Assembly (NCBI RefSeq): GCF_042654585.1
Contig: NZ_JBHSGR010000004.1
Coordinates: forward strand, 146,333-210,332
Length of the DNA: 64,000 bases
Origin: Geodermatophilus arenarius
GTDB lineage: Bacteria > Actinomycetota > Actinomycetes > Mycobacteriales > Geodermatophilaceae
Direction: 5' to 3'
Shown here: positions 44,306-52,419 of the stretch, piece after piece
How positions within the stretch are numbered: the stretch's first letter is position 1
Layout: each line of letters starts with the position of its first letter
Program-made: the position numbers and the translations under genes
Notes under the pieces: generated by a model
What the model saw: only the letters and a program-made list of their open reading frames with translations
Told to the model about the DNA's origin: nothing
The model's database searches: none

Positions 44306-45252
44306 GCGACCCCCTCGGGCACCCACACCTGCGGCGCCTGCTCGGTGAAGAACCGGCCGGTGACCGCCGCGCTGGCCAGCGAGCAGGTGCGCTGCAGCTC
44401 GTCGAGCCGCTGCGGCAGCCGGTCCAGCAGCTCGGGCGGCGGCATGAACTCGAGCATCGTGCGCGCCCGGCCGACGATCCGGTGTGCCTCGCCGGCCACG
44501 CCGATGCGGGTGGCGTCGCGGACGGTGGAGCGCTCCAGCTCGGCCAGACACGCCTCGGCCTGCTCCAGCGCGGCGAACACCGACCGCGGGAACAGCCGGT
44601 CCAGCAGCAGGAACTCCGCTGCGCGGCTGGAGTCGACGACGCCGCGGTAGGTGCGCAGGTAGGGCTCGTAGGCGCCGGTGGAGCGCAGCACCAGCGTCCA
44701 CGACGGCGCCGCGTCCCCGGCCAGCACGCGGGTGGAGAGGATCCGCGCGGTCATGTCCACCCGCTCCAGCGAGCGGCCGAGGACGAGGAACAGCCAGGAC
44801 TCGTCGCGGCTCATCGTGGAGTCGGCCAGGCCGAAGACCATGGCCGAGCGCTCGCGGACGAACCGGAACAGCGAGTGCGGCCCGTACCGGCGGGCCATCG
44901 TGCGCTGCTGGGGCAGCGCGTTGTGCGTGACGTTGAGCGACTCCCAGATCTCGGCCGAGAGCACCTCGCGGGCACCGCGGGCGTTCTCCCGCGCCGCCGA
45001 CAGCGCCCCGACGATCGAGCTCGGGCTGTCCCGCTCGAAGGCCAGGGTCGCGAGCACCCGCTCGGTGTCGGCCTCCTCCTCGGGCACGCCCGCGCCCATG
45101 AGGCCGAGCAGGTTCGCGCAGGCCCGCCGCTCGTCGATCCACGGGTCCTCGACCAGCCGCTGGGTGTGCACGTCGAGGATCCGGGCGGTGTCGTCGGCGC
45201 GCTCGACGTACCGGCCGATCCAGAACAGCGACTCCGCGATCCGGCTCAGCAC
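44302..45252 (-). CDS. Alpha-E domain protein (DUF403)
   Basis: The 316-residue, almost all-helical protein starts VLSRIAESLFWIGRYVERAD and continues with TARILDVHTQRL and FLVLGRSLERVDMTARILST, the repeated E-R-A/V-D helices of the Alpha-E family. The reaction is unknown. The protein is found nearly always next to circularly permuted ATP-grasp and transglutaminase genes and is thought to take part in the same peptide or amide synthesis. Its GTG 45252 overlaps the ATP-grasp gene by seven bases. Confidence 0.92.
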   Translation of the reverse strand: MLSRIAESLFWIGRYVERADDTARILDVHTQRLVEDPWIDERRACANLLGLMGAGVPEEEADTERVLATLAFERDSPSSIVGALSAARENARGAREVLSAEIWESLNVTHNALPQQRTMARRYGPHSLFRFVRERSAMVFGLADSTMSRDESWLFLVLGRSLERVDMTARILSTRVLAGDAAPSWTLVLRSTGAYEPYLRTYRGVVDSSRAAEFLLLDRLFPRSVFAALEQAEACLAELERSTVRDATRIGVAGEAHRIVGRARTMLEFMPPPELLDRLPQRLDELQRTCSLASAAVTGRFFTEQAPQVWVPEGVA

Positions 45253-46841
45253 GGCGTCTCCCCCAGGGTCTGCTGCTGCTGTTGCGACTGGCCGGCGACG
45301 GCGTCCTCGAACGGGCCGGGGTCCTGGCCGGGCGGGTCGCCGGGCAGGTCGGCGGCGGTGAACTCGATCCGGGTGCGCGCCGGCGGCTCGTCGTCCTCGG
45401 GCGCCGGCCGCGGCGGGCTGAACACCCACGTGTCCTTCGAGCCCCCGCCCTGGCTGGAGTTGACCACCAGCTCGCCCTCGGGCAGCGCCACGCGGGTCAG
45501 CCCGCCGGGCAGCACCCAGACCCGCTCGCCGTCGTTGACGGCGAACGGCCGCAGGTCGACGTGCCGCGGGGCGATCCGGCCGCCCACCAGCGTCGGCGAC
45601 GTCGACAGCCCGATCGGCCGCTGCGCGATCCAGTCGCGGGGCCGGGCGCGGACCTTCTCCGCCAGCTCGGCGAGCGTCGCGTCGTCGGCGCGCGGGCCGA
45701 TGACGATGCCCTTGCCGCCCGAGCCGTCGACCGGCTTGAGCACCAGCTGGTCGAGGGAGTCGAGCACCCAGCGCACGGTGTCCTCGTCGTCGAGCCGGTG
45801 GGTCTCGGCGTTGTCGAGGACCGGCTCCTCGGCGAGGTAGTAGCGGACGAGGTCGGGCACCCAGGTGTAGAGCAGCTTGTCGTCGGCGACGCCGTTGCCG
45901 ACGGCGTTGGCGATGGTCACCCGGCCGGCGCGGGCGGCGTTGAGGACGCCGGCGCAGCCGATCACCGAGTCGGGACGGAAGTGCACCGGGTCGAGGAAGT
46001 CGTCGTCGATGCGCCGGTAGATGACGTCGACGCGGCGCTGGCCGTCGGTGGTGCGCATGCTCACCTGGTTGCCGGCGCACACCAGGTCGCGGCCCTCGAC
46101 CAGCTCCACCCCCATCTGCCGGGCCAGCAGCGCGTGCTCGAAGTAGGCGGAGTTGTAGACGCCCGGGGTGAGCAGGACGACGGTCGGGTCGCTGACGTTG
46201 GGCGGCGCCGAGGCCTTGAGCGCCTCGAGCAGCCGGGTCGGGTAGTCCGCGACCGGCTCGATGCGGTGGTCGGCGAACAGCTCGGGCAGCACCTGGCTCA
46301 TCGCCGCGCGGTTGGTGATGACGTAGCTGACCCCGGACGGCGAGCGCAGGTTGTCCTCGAGCACCCGGAAGTCGCCGGCCTCGTCGCGCACCAGGTCGAT
46401 CCCGGCCACGTGCACCCGCACGCCGTTGGGCGGCACCAGCCCGTGGGCCTGCCGGTGGAAGTGCGCGCTCGTCGTGACCACGCTGCGCGGCACGACGCCG
46501 TCGGCGAAGACCTCACCCGCGCCGTAGACGTCGGCGAGGAAGGCCTCCAGCGCGTGCACCCGCTGGGCGACGCCGCGCTCGACGACCGCCCACTCGTCGG
46601 CCCCGATCACCCGCGGCACGATGTCCAGCGGGAAGGGCTGCTCCTCGCCGGCGTGGGCGAAGGTGACCCCGGCGTCCCGGTAGGTCTGCGACAGCAGGTC
46701 CGCCCGCGCGGCGAGCTCCTCGCCGGCCATCGGCTGCAGCGACGCGAACAGCCCAGCGTAGGCCGGCCGGGGCTGCGCCGGGCCGCCGAACATCTCGTCC
46801 CACTGCTCCCCGAGTGGGTAGCCGTCGAAGAGGTCCGCCAT
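45246..46841 (-). CDS. Circularly permuted ATP-grasp protein
   Basis: The 531-residue cytosolic protein has the CP-ATP-grasp layout: an N-terminal part (DEMFGGPAQPRPAYAGLFAS, PFPLDIVPRVIGADEW, RVLEDNLRSPSGVSYVITNR) and LVLKPVDGSGGKGIVIGP as the ATP-binding loop, placed after the catalytic half as expected for the permuted fold. HVDLRPFAVNDGERVWVLPG and ALPEGELVVNSSQGGGSKDT are family motifs. Such enzymes are predicted amide or peptide ligases. ATG 46841 is preceded by TAGGTT at 8 bases. It heads the operon with Alpha-E and transglutaminase and is divergent from the MurE-like ligase gene. Confidence 0.93.
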   Translation of the reverse strand: MADLFDGYPLGEQWDEMFGGPAQPRPAYAGLFASLQPMAGEELAARADLLSQTYRDAGVTFAHAGEEQPFPLDIVPRVIGADEWAVVERGVAQRVHALEAFLADVYGAGEVFADGVVPRSVVTTSAHFHRQAHGLVPPNGVRVHVAGIDLVRDEAGDFRVLEDNLRSPSGVSYVITNRAAMSQVLPELFADHRIEPVADYPTRLLEALKASAPPNVSDPTVVLLTPGVYNSAYFEHALLARQMGVELVEGRDLVCAGNQVSMRTTDGQRRVDVIYRRIDDDFLDPVHFRPDSVIGCAGVLNAARAGRVTIANAVGNGVADDKLLYTWVPDLVRYYLAEEPVLDNAETHRLDDEDTVRWVLDSLDQLVLKPVDGSGGKGIVIGPRADDATLAELAEKVRARPRDWIAQRPIGLSTSPTLVGGRIAPRHVDLRPFAVNDGERVWVLPGGLTRVALPEGELVVNSSQGGGSKDTWVFSPPRPAPEDDEPPARTRIEFTAADLPGDPPGQDPGPFEDAVAGQSQQQQQTLGETPC

Positions 46842-46848
46842 GGTCCGG

Positions 46849-46854
46849 AACCTA
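46849..46854 (-). promoter_or_regulatory. Candidate leaderless -10 (TAGGTT) of the ATP-grasp operon
   Basis: Minus-strand hexamer, seven bases, then ATG 46841. It shares a 111-base gap with the divergent promoter at 46940. Confidence 0.5.
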
Positions 46855-46939
46855 GTTCGGGCGTGTGTCCGGCGCGTTTCCGGACGGCGACGACGCGCCG
46901 GGGCGCATTGCTCGACCTGCGAGAACATTGCGCGCCACC

Positions 46940-46945
46940 TACCGT
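46940..46945 (+). promoter_or_regulatory. Candidate leaderless -10 (TACCGT) of the MurE-like gene
   Basis: Eight bases before GTG 46953; TGCGAG at 46918-46923 with a 16-base spacer resembles the -35 in front of the leuA leader. Confidence 0.5.
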
Positions 46946-46952
46946 CGGCCGG

Positions 46953-48485
46953 GTGCCCCTCCCCGCCGTGACCTGGCCGGACGTCGAGCGGCGGGCGGCC
47001 ACCGTCCCCGGCGGGGAGGTCCGCCGCGTCGGGGGTACCGACGCCCTGACCGTGCGCGGCCTGGTCACCGACTCCCGGCGGGTGGCGCCCGGCTCGCTGT
47101 TCGCCTGCGTCCGCGGCGCGGTCAGCGACGGGCACCGGCACGCCGGGGCCGCCGCGCGGGCGGGTGCCGCGGCGCTGCTGGTGGACCGGCCGGTCGACGT
47201 CGCGCTGCCGCAGCTGCGCGTCTCCTCGGTGCGCGCCCAGCTCGGCCCGCTCGGCGCGCTGCTCGCCGGCGACCCGGCGCGCGCCCTGCGCCTGGTCGGG
47301 GTGACCGGCAGCAACGGCAAGACGACGACCGGCGCGCTCGTGCGCGGGGTGCTCGACGCGGCGGGCGTCCGCACCGGCGTCGTCGGCACGCTCGGCGCGT
47401 CCGTCGGCACCCGCTCGCGCGGGACGGCGCTGACCACGCCCGAGGCCCCGGAGCTGCACGAGCTGCTGCGCTGGATGGTCGACGCCGGGGCGCGGCGGGC
47501 CGTCGTCGAGGCGTCCTCGATCGCGCTGGACGTGGGCCGCATCGACGGGCTGCGCTTCGACGTCGCGGTGTTCACCGGCTTCGAGGAGGACCACCTCGAC
47601 CACCACGGCACCCTCGAGCAGTACTGGGCGAGCAAGGCGCGGCTGTTCGAGCGCGACCGCGCGGCGGCCGGCGTCGTGGTGGTCGACGAGCCGTGGGGCC
47701 GGCGGCTGGCCGACCAGGCGCCGGTGCCGGTGACCCGCGTGGGCTCGGCCGCGGACGCCGACGTCCGGGTCCTGGGCTGGCGCACCGGCGCCGGCGGCAC
47801 CGACGTGCTGCTGGCCGACGACACCGGCGGCCACCGGGTGCACAGCCCGCTGGTCGGCCGGGTGCACGTGACCAACCTGGCCGCGGCGTGGGCCACCGGG
47901 CGGGTGCTCGGGGTGGACCCGGTGCGGATCGCCGACGGCCTGGCCACGGTCGCGCCGCCGCGGGGGCGCAACACCGTGCTCGGCGGGCGCGGGCGGCCGC
48001 TGGTCGTCGTGGACTACGCGCACACCCCGCGCGCGCTGGCCGCGGCGGTCACCACCGCCCGCGACCTGTGCGGGCCCGGCGGCCGGGTGCACCTGGTGCT
48101 CGGCGCCCGCGGCCGCCGCGACCGGTACAAGCGGCAGGGCCTGGGCGAGTCCGCCCGCGCGGCCGACGTCGTCTGGCTGACCAACGAGGGCAGCCACGGG
48201 GAGGACCCGGCGGCGATCGTGGCCGAGCTGCGGGTCGGCCTGCTGGGAGCGGACGCGGCCGTGCGCACCGTCCCGGACCGGCGCGCGGCGATCCTGGCGG
48301 CGGTGCGCGCCGCCGACCCGGCCGACGTCGTCCTGCTCGTGGGCCGCGGGCACGAGACCCGGGTGCTCGACACGACCGACCCGCGCGACGCCGTCCACCT
48401 CGACGACGCCGAGGTCGCCACCACCGCGCTGATCGCCGAGCACGGCCCGCCGGTGGTCGCCACCGAGGGCGAGCTCGCCTCCTGA
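46953..48485 (+). CDS. MurE-like Mur ligase with altered substrate motif
   Basis: The 510-residue protein has all three Mur domains: N-terminal VRGLVTDSRRVAPGSLFACV, ATP-binding GVTGSNGKTTT (about 116-126), VEASSIALDVGRIDG, DHLDHHGTLEQYWASKARLF with the carbamoylated Lys (about 224), and C-terminal VDYAHTPRALAAAV. Where MurE has DNPR-x-EDP to hold diaminopimelate (or a variant for lysine) it reads TNEGSHGEDPAAIV (about 408), so the added amino acid probably differs. It stands outside the mur cluster and is divergent from the ATP-grasp operon, so I infer a peptide ligase role rather than normal peptidoglycan synthesis. GTG 46953 is placed by its leaderless -10. Confidence 0.88.
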   Translation: MPLPAVTWPDVERRAATVPGGEVRRVGGTDALTVRGLVTDSRRVAPGSLFACVRGAVSDGHRHAGAAARAGAAALLVDRPVDVALPQLRVSSVRAQLGPLGALLAGDPARALRLVGVTGSNGKTTTGALVRGVLDAAGVRTGVVGTLGASVGTRSRGTALTTPEAPELHELLRWMVDAGARRAVVEASSIALDVGRIDGLRFDVAVFTGFEEDHLDHHGTLEQYWASKARLFERDRAAAGVVVVDEPWGRRLADQAPVPVTRVGSAADADVRVLGWRTGAGGTDVLLADDTGGHRVHSPLVGRVHVTNLAAAWATGRVLGVDPVRIADGLATVAPPRGRNTVLGGRGRPLVVVDYAHTPRALAAAVTTARDLCGPGGRVHLVLGARGRRDRYKRQGLGESARAADVVWLTNEGSHGEDPAAIVAELRVGLLGADAAVRTVPDRRAAILAAVRAADPADVVLLVGRGHETRVLDTTDPRDAVHLDDAEVATTALIAEHGPPVVATEGELAS

Positions 48486-48508
48486 CCCGCCCCTCCCCGC
48501 GGCCGGCG

Positions 48509-49273
48509 TCAGCGCGCCTCGGCGACCCCGAGCCACGGCCGCAGCGCGCCGTCGGCGAGCAGCCGGCCCACCCGGCGGGACTGCTCCTGCGCCTCGCGCC
48601 AGCGCGGGTCCTCCCCGTGCCGGCGGGCCACCTCGGCGTCGACGGCGTCGGCCCGCCCGCTCCACTCCGGCGGGCTGTCCCCGAGGTCCGCGGTCGCGGT
48701 CTCCCCCAGCCGGAACCCGGCCGCGGTCACCAGCTCCGCCAGTTCGCGCTCGCCGGGGAACTCGTTGCCCTCCGGCAGCGGCGGCGGCAGCGGGCCGACG
48801 GCGACGAAGACCAGCAGGCCCAGCCGGCCGCCGTCGGCCAGCACCCGGCGCAGCTCGGCCAGCGCACCGGGCTTGTCGGCGGTCGTGCACAGCACCCCGA
48901 GGCACCACTCCGCGTCGAACGCGGCGTCGCGGAAGGGCAGCCGCTGGGCCACCGCCGTGACCGACGGCAGGCCGAACAACCGGGCGGCCGCCCGCGCCGC
49001 GGTGTGCATCGGCTCGGCGCACACGGGCCGGACCCCGCGGTCGGCGGCCAGCCAGCCGGCCGGGCCGCCGACCCCGGCGCCGGCGTCGAGCACCCGGCTG
49101 CCCGGGCGCAGCGCCAGCCGGTCGGCCAGCCAGCGCAGCGCGCCCTCGCTGCCGCTGCCGCGGCACCCGGCCGGGATGGCGTGCCCGGCCCCCAGCGCCC
49201 GCACCGCCTCCTCGGTCCAGCCGGCGACGTCGCCGAACTCGGCCTCCATCGCCTCGCTCTCCAGCTCGCTCAC
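48509..49273 (-). CDS. Class I SAM-dependent methyltransferase
   Basis: The 254-residue cytosolic protein has motif I VLDAGAGVGGPAGWLA (about 63-78), an acidic residue at the end of strand two (CAEPM), QRLPFRDAAFDAEWCLGVLC (motif II/III region) and LRRVLADGGRLGLLVFVA. It resembles small-molecule methyltransferases of the Methyltransf_11 group. Substrate unknown. GTG 49273 overlaps the stop of the folate-reductase-like gene, so the two are translated together and may share a C1 substrate. It converges on the MurE-like gene with 23 bases between stops. Confidence 0.85.
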   Translation of the reverse strand: MSELESEAMEAEFGDVAGWTEEAVRALGAGHAIPAGCRGSGSEGALRWLADRLALRPGSRVLDAGAGVGGPAGWLAADRGVRPVCAEPMHTAARAAARLFGLPSVTAVAQRLPFRDAAFDAEWCLGVLCTTADKPGALAELRRVLADGGRLGLLVFVAVGPLPPPLPEGNEFPGERELAELVTAAGFRLGETATADLGDSPPEWSGRADAVDAEVARRHGEDPRWREAQEQSRRVGRLLADGALRPWLGVAEAR

Positions 49274-50289
49274 GCGACCTCCCGGACGGCGGCGGCGACC
49301 TCCGCCTTGACCTGCGCCCCTGCGTCCTCCCCGCCGCCCGCGGCCAGGCCGGAGAGGTTGACCCCGACGACCCCGGGGACCGCCAGCAGCGCCCGGGCCT
49401 CGGCCACCGCGGCCGCGATGCCGGCCGCCCGGGGGTCCGGGGCCGCGAGCACGCGCTCGACCGTCGCGTCGTCCACGTGCAGGCCGGGGAACCCCTGGAG
49501 CACCCGGGCCGACCGCTCGTCGGTGTAGACCGCCACCGCGGCGACGAACGGCAGCGTGGCCCCGGCCCGGCGGGCCGCGGCGACGAAGGCCGCCACCTCG
49601 GCCGGCGTGCGCACGTGGTTGAGCACGCACAGCTGCGCGCCGGCCCGCTGCTTGTCCGCCACCCGGGCGGGGCGCCGGTGCACCGGCGGTGCGGACGGCG
49701 ACTCCGGGACGGCGACCGGCAGCCCGGCGGTCGCCGCGAGCGCGGCCAGCCGGACGCCGTCGAGGTCGAAGACCTGGGTGGCGCCGGGCCGGACACCGGG
49801 GCCGCGGGCGTCGCCGGTCACGCAGAGGACGCCGTCGACGCCGACGGCGGCCAGGCCGGCCAGCTCCTGCTCGAGGACGACGCGGTTGCGGTCCCGGCAG
49901 GCCAGCGTGGTCCACGGCCGGCCGCCGGCCTGCAGGACCTCCGCGGCGACGAGGGTGGGCGGGAAGTCCGGGCGGTTGGCGTGCTCGCCCACCAGCAGCC
50001 CGTCGGAGACGGGGGCCAGCGCCTCGACCACCCGGCGCAGGGAGGCCGGGTCGTAGGGCGCCACGCTGAGGTCGGTCAGCACGACGGGCCGGGTGCGGGC
50101 GCGGTCGAGCAGGCCGCCCGGCCGGGGCGGCGCGGGGGGCGGCACCGGCGCCTCCCACGCCGGCGCGGGGTCGTCGACGAAGACGCACCGCTCCTCGGCG
50201 ACCTCGCAGCGGCCGTCGTCCCGGACCCCGCCGCACGGACCGAAGACCATGCGCTTCGGGCAACCGGGCCGCCGGCCGACCTCGTCCAC
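49270..50289 (-). CDS. Methylenetetrahydrofolate reductase-like protein with N-terminal MTHFR_C domain
   Basis: The 339-residue protein begins with CPKRMVFGPCGGVRDDGRCE and a further Cys (about 9-34), the Cys-rich MTHFR_C/MetV-type domain, then a MetF-like barrel with VVLTDLSVAPYDPASLRRVV, LVGEHANRPDFPP, ACRDRNRVVLEQELAGLAAV and VLCVTGDARGPG. In most proteins the MetV-type domain is separate or C-terminal. FAD and folate binding is suggested by the barrel; the four Cys may hold an Fe-S cluster or Zn. Activity is unproven. GTG 50289; the gene precedes a methyltransferase with a GTGA overlap and is divergent from pirin. Confidence 0.82.
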   Translation of the reverse strand: MDEVGRRPGCPKRMVFGPCGGVRDDGRCEVAEERCVFVDDPAPAWEAPVPPPAPPRPGGLLDRARTRPVVLTDLSVAPYDPASLRRVVEALAPVSDGLLVGEHANRPDFPPTLVAAEVLQAGGRPWTTLACRDRNRVVLEQELAGLAAVGVDGVLCVTGDARGPGVRPGATQVFDLDGVRLAALAATAGLPVAVPESPSAPPVHRRPARVADKQRAGAQLCVLNHVRTPAEVAAFVAAARRAGATLPFVAAVAVYTDERSARVLQGFPGLHVDDATVERVLAAPDPRAAGIAAAVAEARALLAVPGVVGVNLSGLAAGGGEDAGAQVKAEVAAAVREVA

Positions 50290-50368
50290 CCCCGGGACGT
50301 GACCGGTGCGCGGGCGGGCGAAACGACCGGGAACAGATCCGCCGCACGCGGTGCTGTGGTCGCCACTG

Positions 50369-50382
50369 GTTGAGAGCTCAAC
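50369..50382. promoter_or_regulatory. Palindrome GTTGAGAGCTCAAC, candidate operator
   Basis: Perfect GTTGAG/CTCAAC arms around AG lie 15 bases before the pirin ATG in the 107-base gap between divergent genes. The TTGA...TCAA form fits winged-helix repressors such as MarR. The arms also overlap the pirin promoter region. Confidence 0.5.
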
Positions 50383-50396
50383 TGAGGAGGCCGGCG

Positions 50397-51383
50397 ATGC
50401 CCGCCGTCACCGTCGAGGACACCACCACCCTGCCGCGCGTCCCGCTGCCCGGGCCGGGCACGGTCCGCCGCCGCACCCGCTCGGTGACCACCGCGCCGTC
50501 GGGCCTCGAGGGCGAGGGCTTCCCGGTCCGCCGCGCCTTCGCCGGGGTCGACCTGCGCGACCTGGACCCGTTCCTGCACATGGACCAGATGGGCGAGGTC
50601 GAGTACGCCCCCGGTGAGCCCAGGGGCACGTCCTGGCACCCGCACCGCGGCTTCGAGACCGTCACCTACATCCTCGACGGCACCTTCGAGCACGCCGACT
50701 CGCACGGGGGCGGCGGCACGATCAGCGACGGCGACACGCAGTGGATGACCGCCGGCGGCGGCGTGCTGCACGTCGAGCGGCCGCCGGAGCACCTCGTCGC
50801 CAGCGGCGGGCTGTTCCACGGCCTGCAGCTGTGGGTGAACCTGCCGCGGGCGCAGAAGTGGGTGCAGCCGCGGTACCAGGACCTGCGCGCCGACCGGTCG
50901 GTGCTGCTGGCCAGCCCCGACGCCGGCGCGTTGCTGCGGGTCATCGCCGGCGACGTCGCCGGACACCGCGGGCCGGGCTCGACGTACACGCCGATGGCGA
51001 TGGTGCACGCCACCGTCTCCCCCGGCGCGACGCTCGACCTGCCGTGGGACCCCTCGTTCAACGCACTGGTCTACGTCCTGTCCGGCGCCGGCTCGGTCGG
51101 CATCGACGGGGCGCCGGTGCGCACCGGCCGGCTCGCCGTCCTCGGCCCCGGCGACACGGTGACCGTCCGCGGCGCGGTGCGGCAGGAGTCGCGCACGCCG
51201 GCGCTCGACGTCGTCGTCCTCGGCGGGCGGCCGATCCGTGAGCCGATCGCGATGTACGGGCCGTTCGTCATGAACACCCGGCAGGAGCTGCTCGACGCGT
51301 TCGCCGACTCCCGGGCCGGCCGGCTCGGCAGCATCCCGGCCACCTACGCGCACGCCGCCGTGCGCGGCGGGACCGGGCAGTGA
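50397..51383 (+). CDS. Pirin-family protein, first
   Basis: The 328-residue bicupin has the N-terminal metal site residues in WHPHRGFETVTYILDG and EHADSHGGGGTISDGDTQWM, VLHVERPPEHLVASGGLFHG and HGLQLWVNLPRAQK, with the C-terminal cupin (NALVYVLSGAGSVGID). Pirins are Fe-binding proteins; some are quercetinases and some regulate redox enzymes. ATG 50397 follows GAGGAGG. It starts the pirin-DUF5996-pirin-oxidoreductase group, and the palindrome at 50369 may control it. Confidence 0.9.
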   Translation: MPAVTVEDTTTLPRVPLPGPGTVRRRTRSVTTAPSGLEGEGFPVRRAFAGVDLRDLDPFLHMDQMGEVEYAPGEPRGTSWHPHRGFETVTYILDGTFEHADSHGGGGTISDGDTQWMTAGGGVLHVERPPEHLVASGGLFHGLQLWVNLPRAQKWVQPRYQDLRADRSVLLASPDAGALLRVIAGDVAGHRGPGSTYTPMAMVHATVSPGATLDLPWDPSFNALVYVLSGAGSVGIDGAPVRTGRLAVLGPGDTVTVRGAVRQESRTPALDVVVLGGRPIREPIAMYGPFVMNTRQELLDAFADSRAGRLGSIPATYAHAAVRGGTGQ

Positions 51384-51473
51384 GCAGCGGACGGTGAGCA
51401 CGGCCCCGGTGGCGGCTTCCGCGCCGCCGCCGGGGCCTGCATGCTGGCCGCGACCGCCGACCGAGGAGCCCCC

Positions 51474-52385
51474 GTGCCCGTCTTCCCGCCCGTGCCGCTG
51501 GCCGACTGGGCCGACACCAAGGACACCCTGCACCGGTTCCTGCAGGTCGTGGGCAAGCTGCGGCTGGCCAACGCCCCGCGGCGCAACCACTGGTGGCACG
51601 TCCCCTTCCACCTCACCGGCCGCGGCCTGACCACCCGGCCGATGGGCTTCGACCCCGTCTTCGCCGTCGACCTCGACCTGGTCGACCACCGGCTCGAGAT
51701 CGCCGTGGCCGACGGGCGGCGGACGTCGTTCCCGCTGCCCGGGCTGAGCGTGGCGGCCTTCTACCGGCAGCTGCTCGGCAGCCTGTCGGCGCTGGGCCTG
51801 CCCGCGACCGTCGAGCTGCCCGTCCCCTTCGACCTGGCCGACCGCACGCCGTTCGCCGAGGACGAGCACCACGCCGCCTACGACCGCGCCGCGGTGACCC
51901 GCTACTGGGTGGTGCTCGGCCAGGTGGCCCAGGTGCTCGAGGAGTTCGCCGGCCGCAGCTACGCCAAGACCAGCCCGGTGCACCACTTCTGGCACACCTT
52001 CGACCTGGCCGTCACCCGCTTCTCCGACCGCCGGGTGGAGCAGCCGGACACCGTCGACCCGGTCACCCGCGAGGCCTACTCGCACGAGGTGGTCAGCGCC
52101 GGCTTCTGGTTCGGCGACGACCAGGTCCCGGAGCCGGCGTTCTACTCCTACACCGCGCCCGAGCCCGCGGGCCTGGCCGAGGAGCCGCTGCGGCCGGCGG
52201 CGGCGCGGTGGATCGACAGCCGCGGTGCCCACCTCGCGCTGCTGCCCTACGAGGACGTGCGGGCGGCGGCCGACCCGCGCGCCACCGTCCTGGAGTTCCT
52301 GGAGAGCGCCTACGCCGCCGGCGCCCGCCGCGCCGGCTGGGACCTGGCCGCACTGCGCTGCCCGACCGCGCCCGAACCCCGCTGA
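51474..52385 (+). CDS. DUF5996-family protein
   Basis: The 303-residue protein has PLADWADTKDTLHRFLQVVG, PRRNHWWHVPFHLTGRGLTT and TSPVHHFWHTFDLAVTRFSD, the His/Trp-rich segments that characterise DUF5996, and FWFGDDQVPEPAFYSYTAPE near the C-terminus. The conserved His/Trp clusters suggest a ligand or metal site. Function unknown; soluble by sequence. GTG 51474 has CGAGGAG ahead; ATG 51441 is an alternative. It lies between two pirin genes. Confidence 0.8.
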   Translation: MPVFPPVPLADWADTKDTLHRFLQVVGKLRLANAPRRNHWWHVPFHLTGRGLTTRPMGFDPVFAVDLDLVDHRLEIAVADGRRTSFPLPGLSVAAFYRQLLGSLSALGLPATVELPVPFDLADRTPFAEDEHHAAYDRAAVTRYWVVLGQVAQVLEEFAGRSYAKTSPVHHFWHTFDLAVTRFSDRRVEQPDTVDPVTREAYSHEVVSAGFWFGDDQVPEPAFYSYTAPEPAGLAEEPLRPAAARWIDSRGAHLALLPYEDVRAAADPRATVLEFLESAYAAGARRAGWDLAALRCPTAPEPR

Positions 52386-52419
52386 CCCTGCCCACCGTCC
52401 GCCGTCCGGAGGTCCGCCC

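Noticed and set aside
45246..49796. Extension of the ATP-grasp frame to a 1516-codon reading
   Set aside because: Sequence upstream of ATG 46841 is antisense to the MurE-like gene and shows no family motif; a leaderless -10 sits at the ATG.
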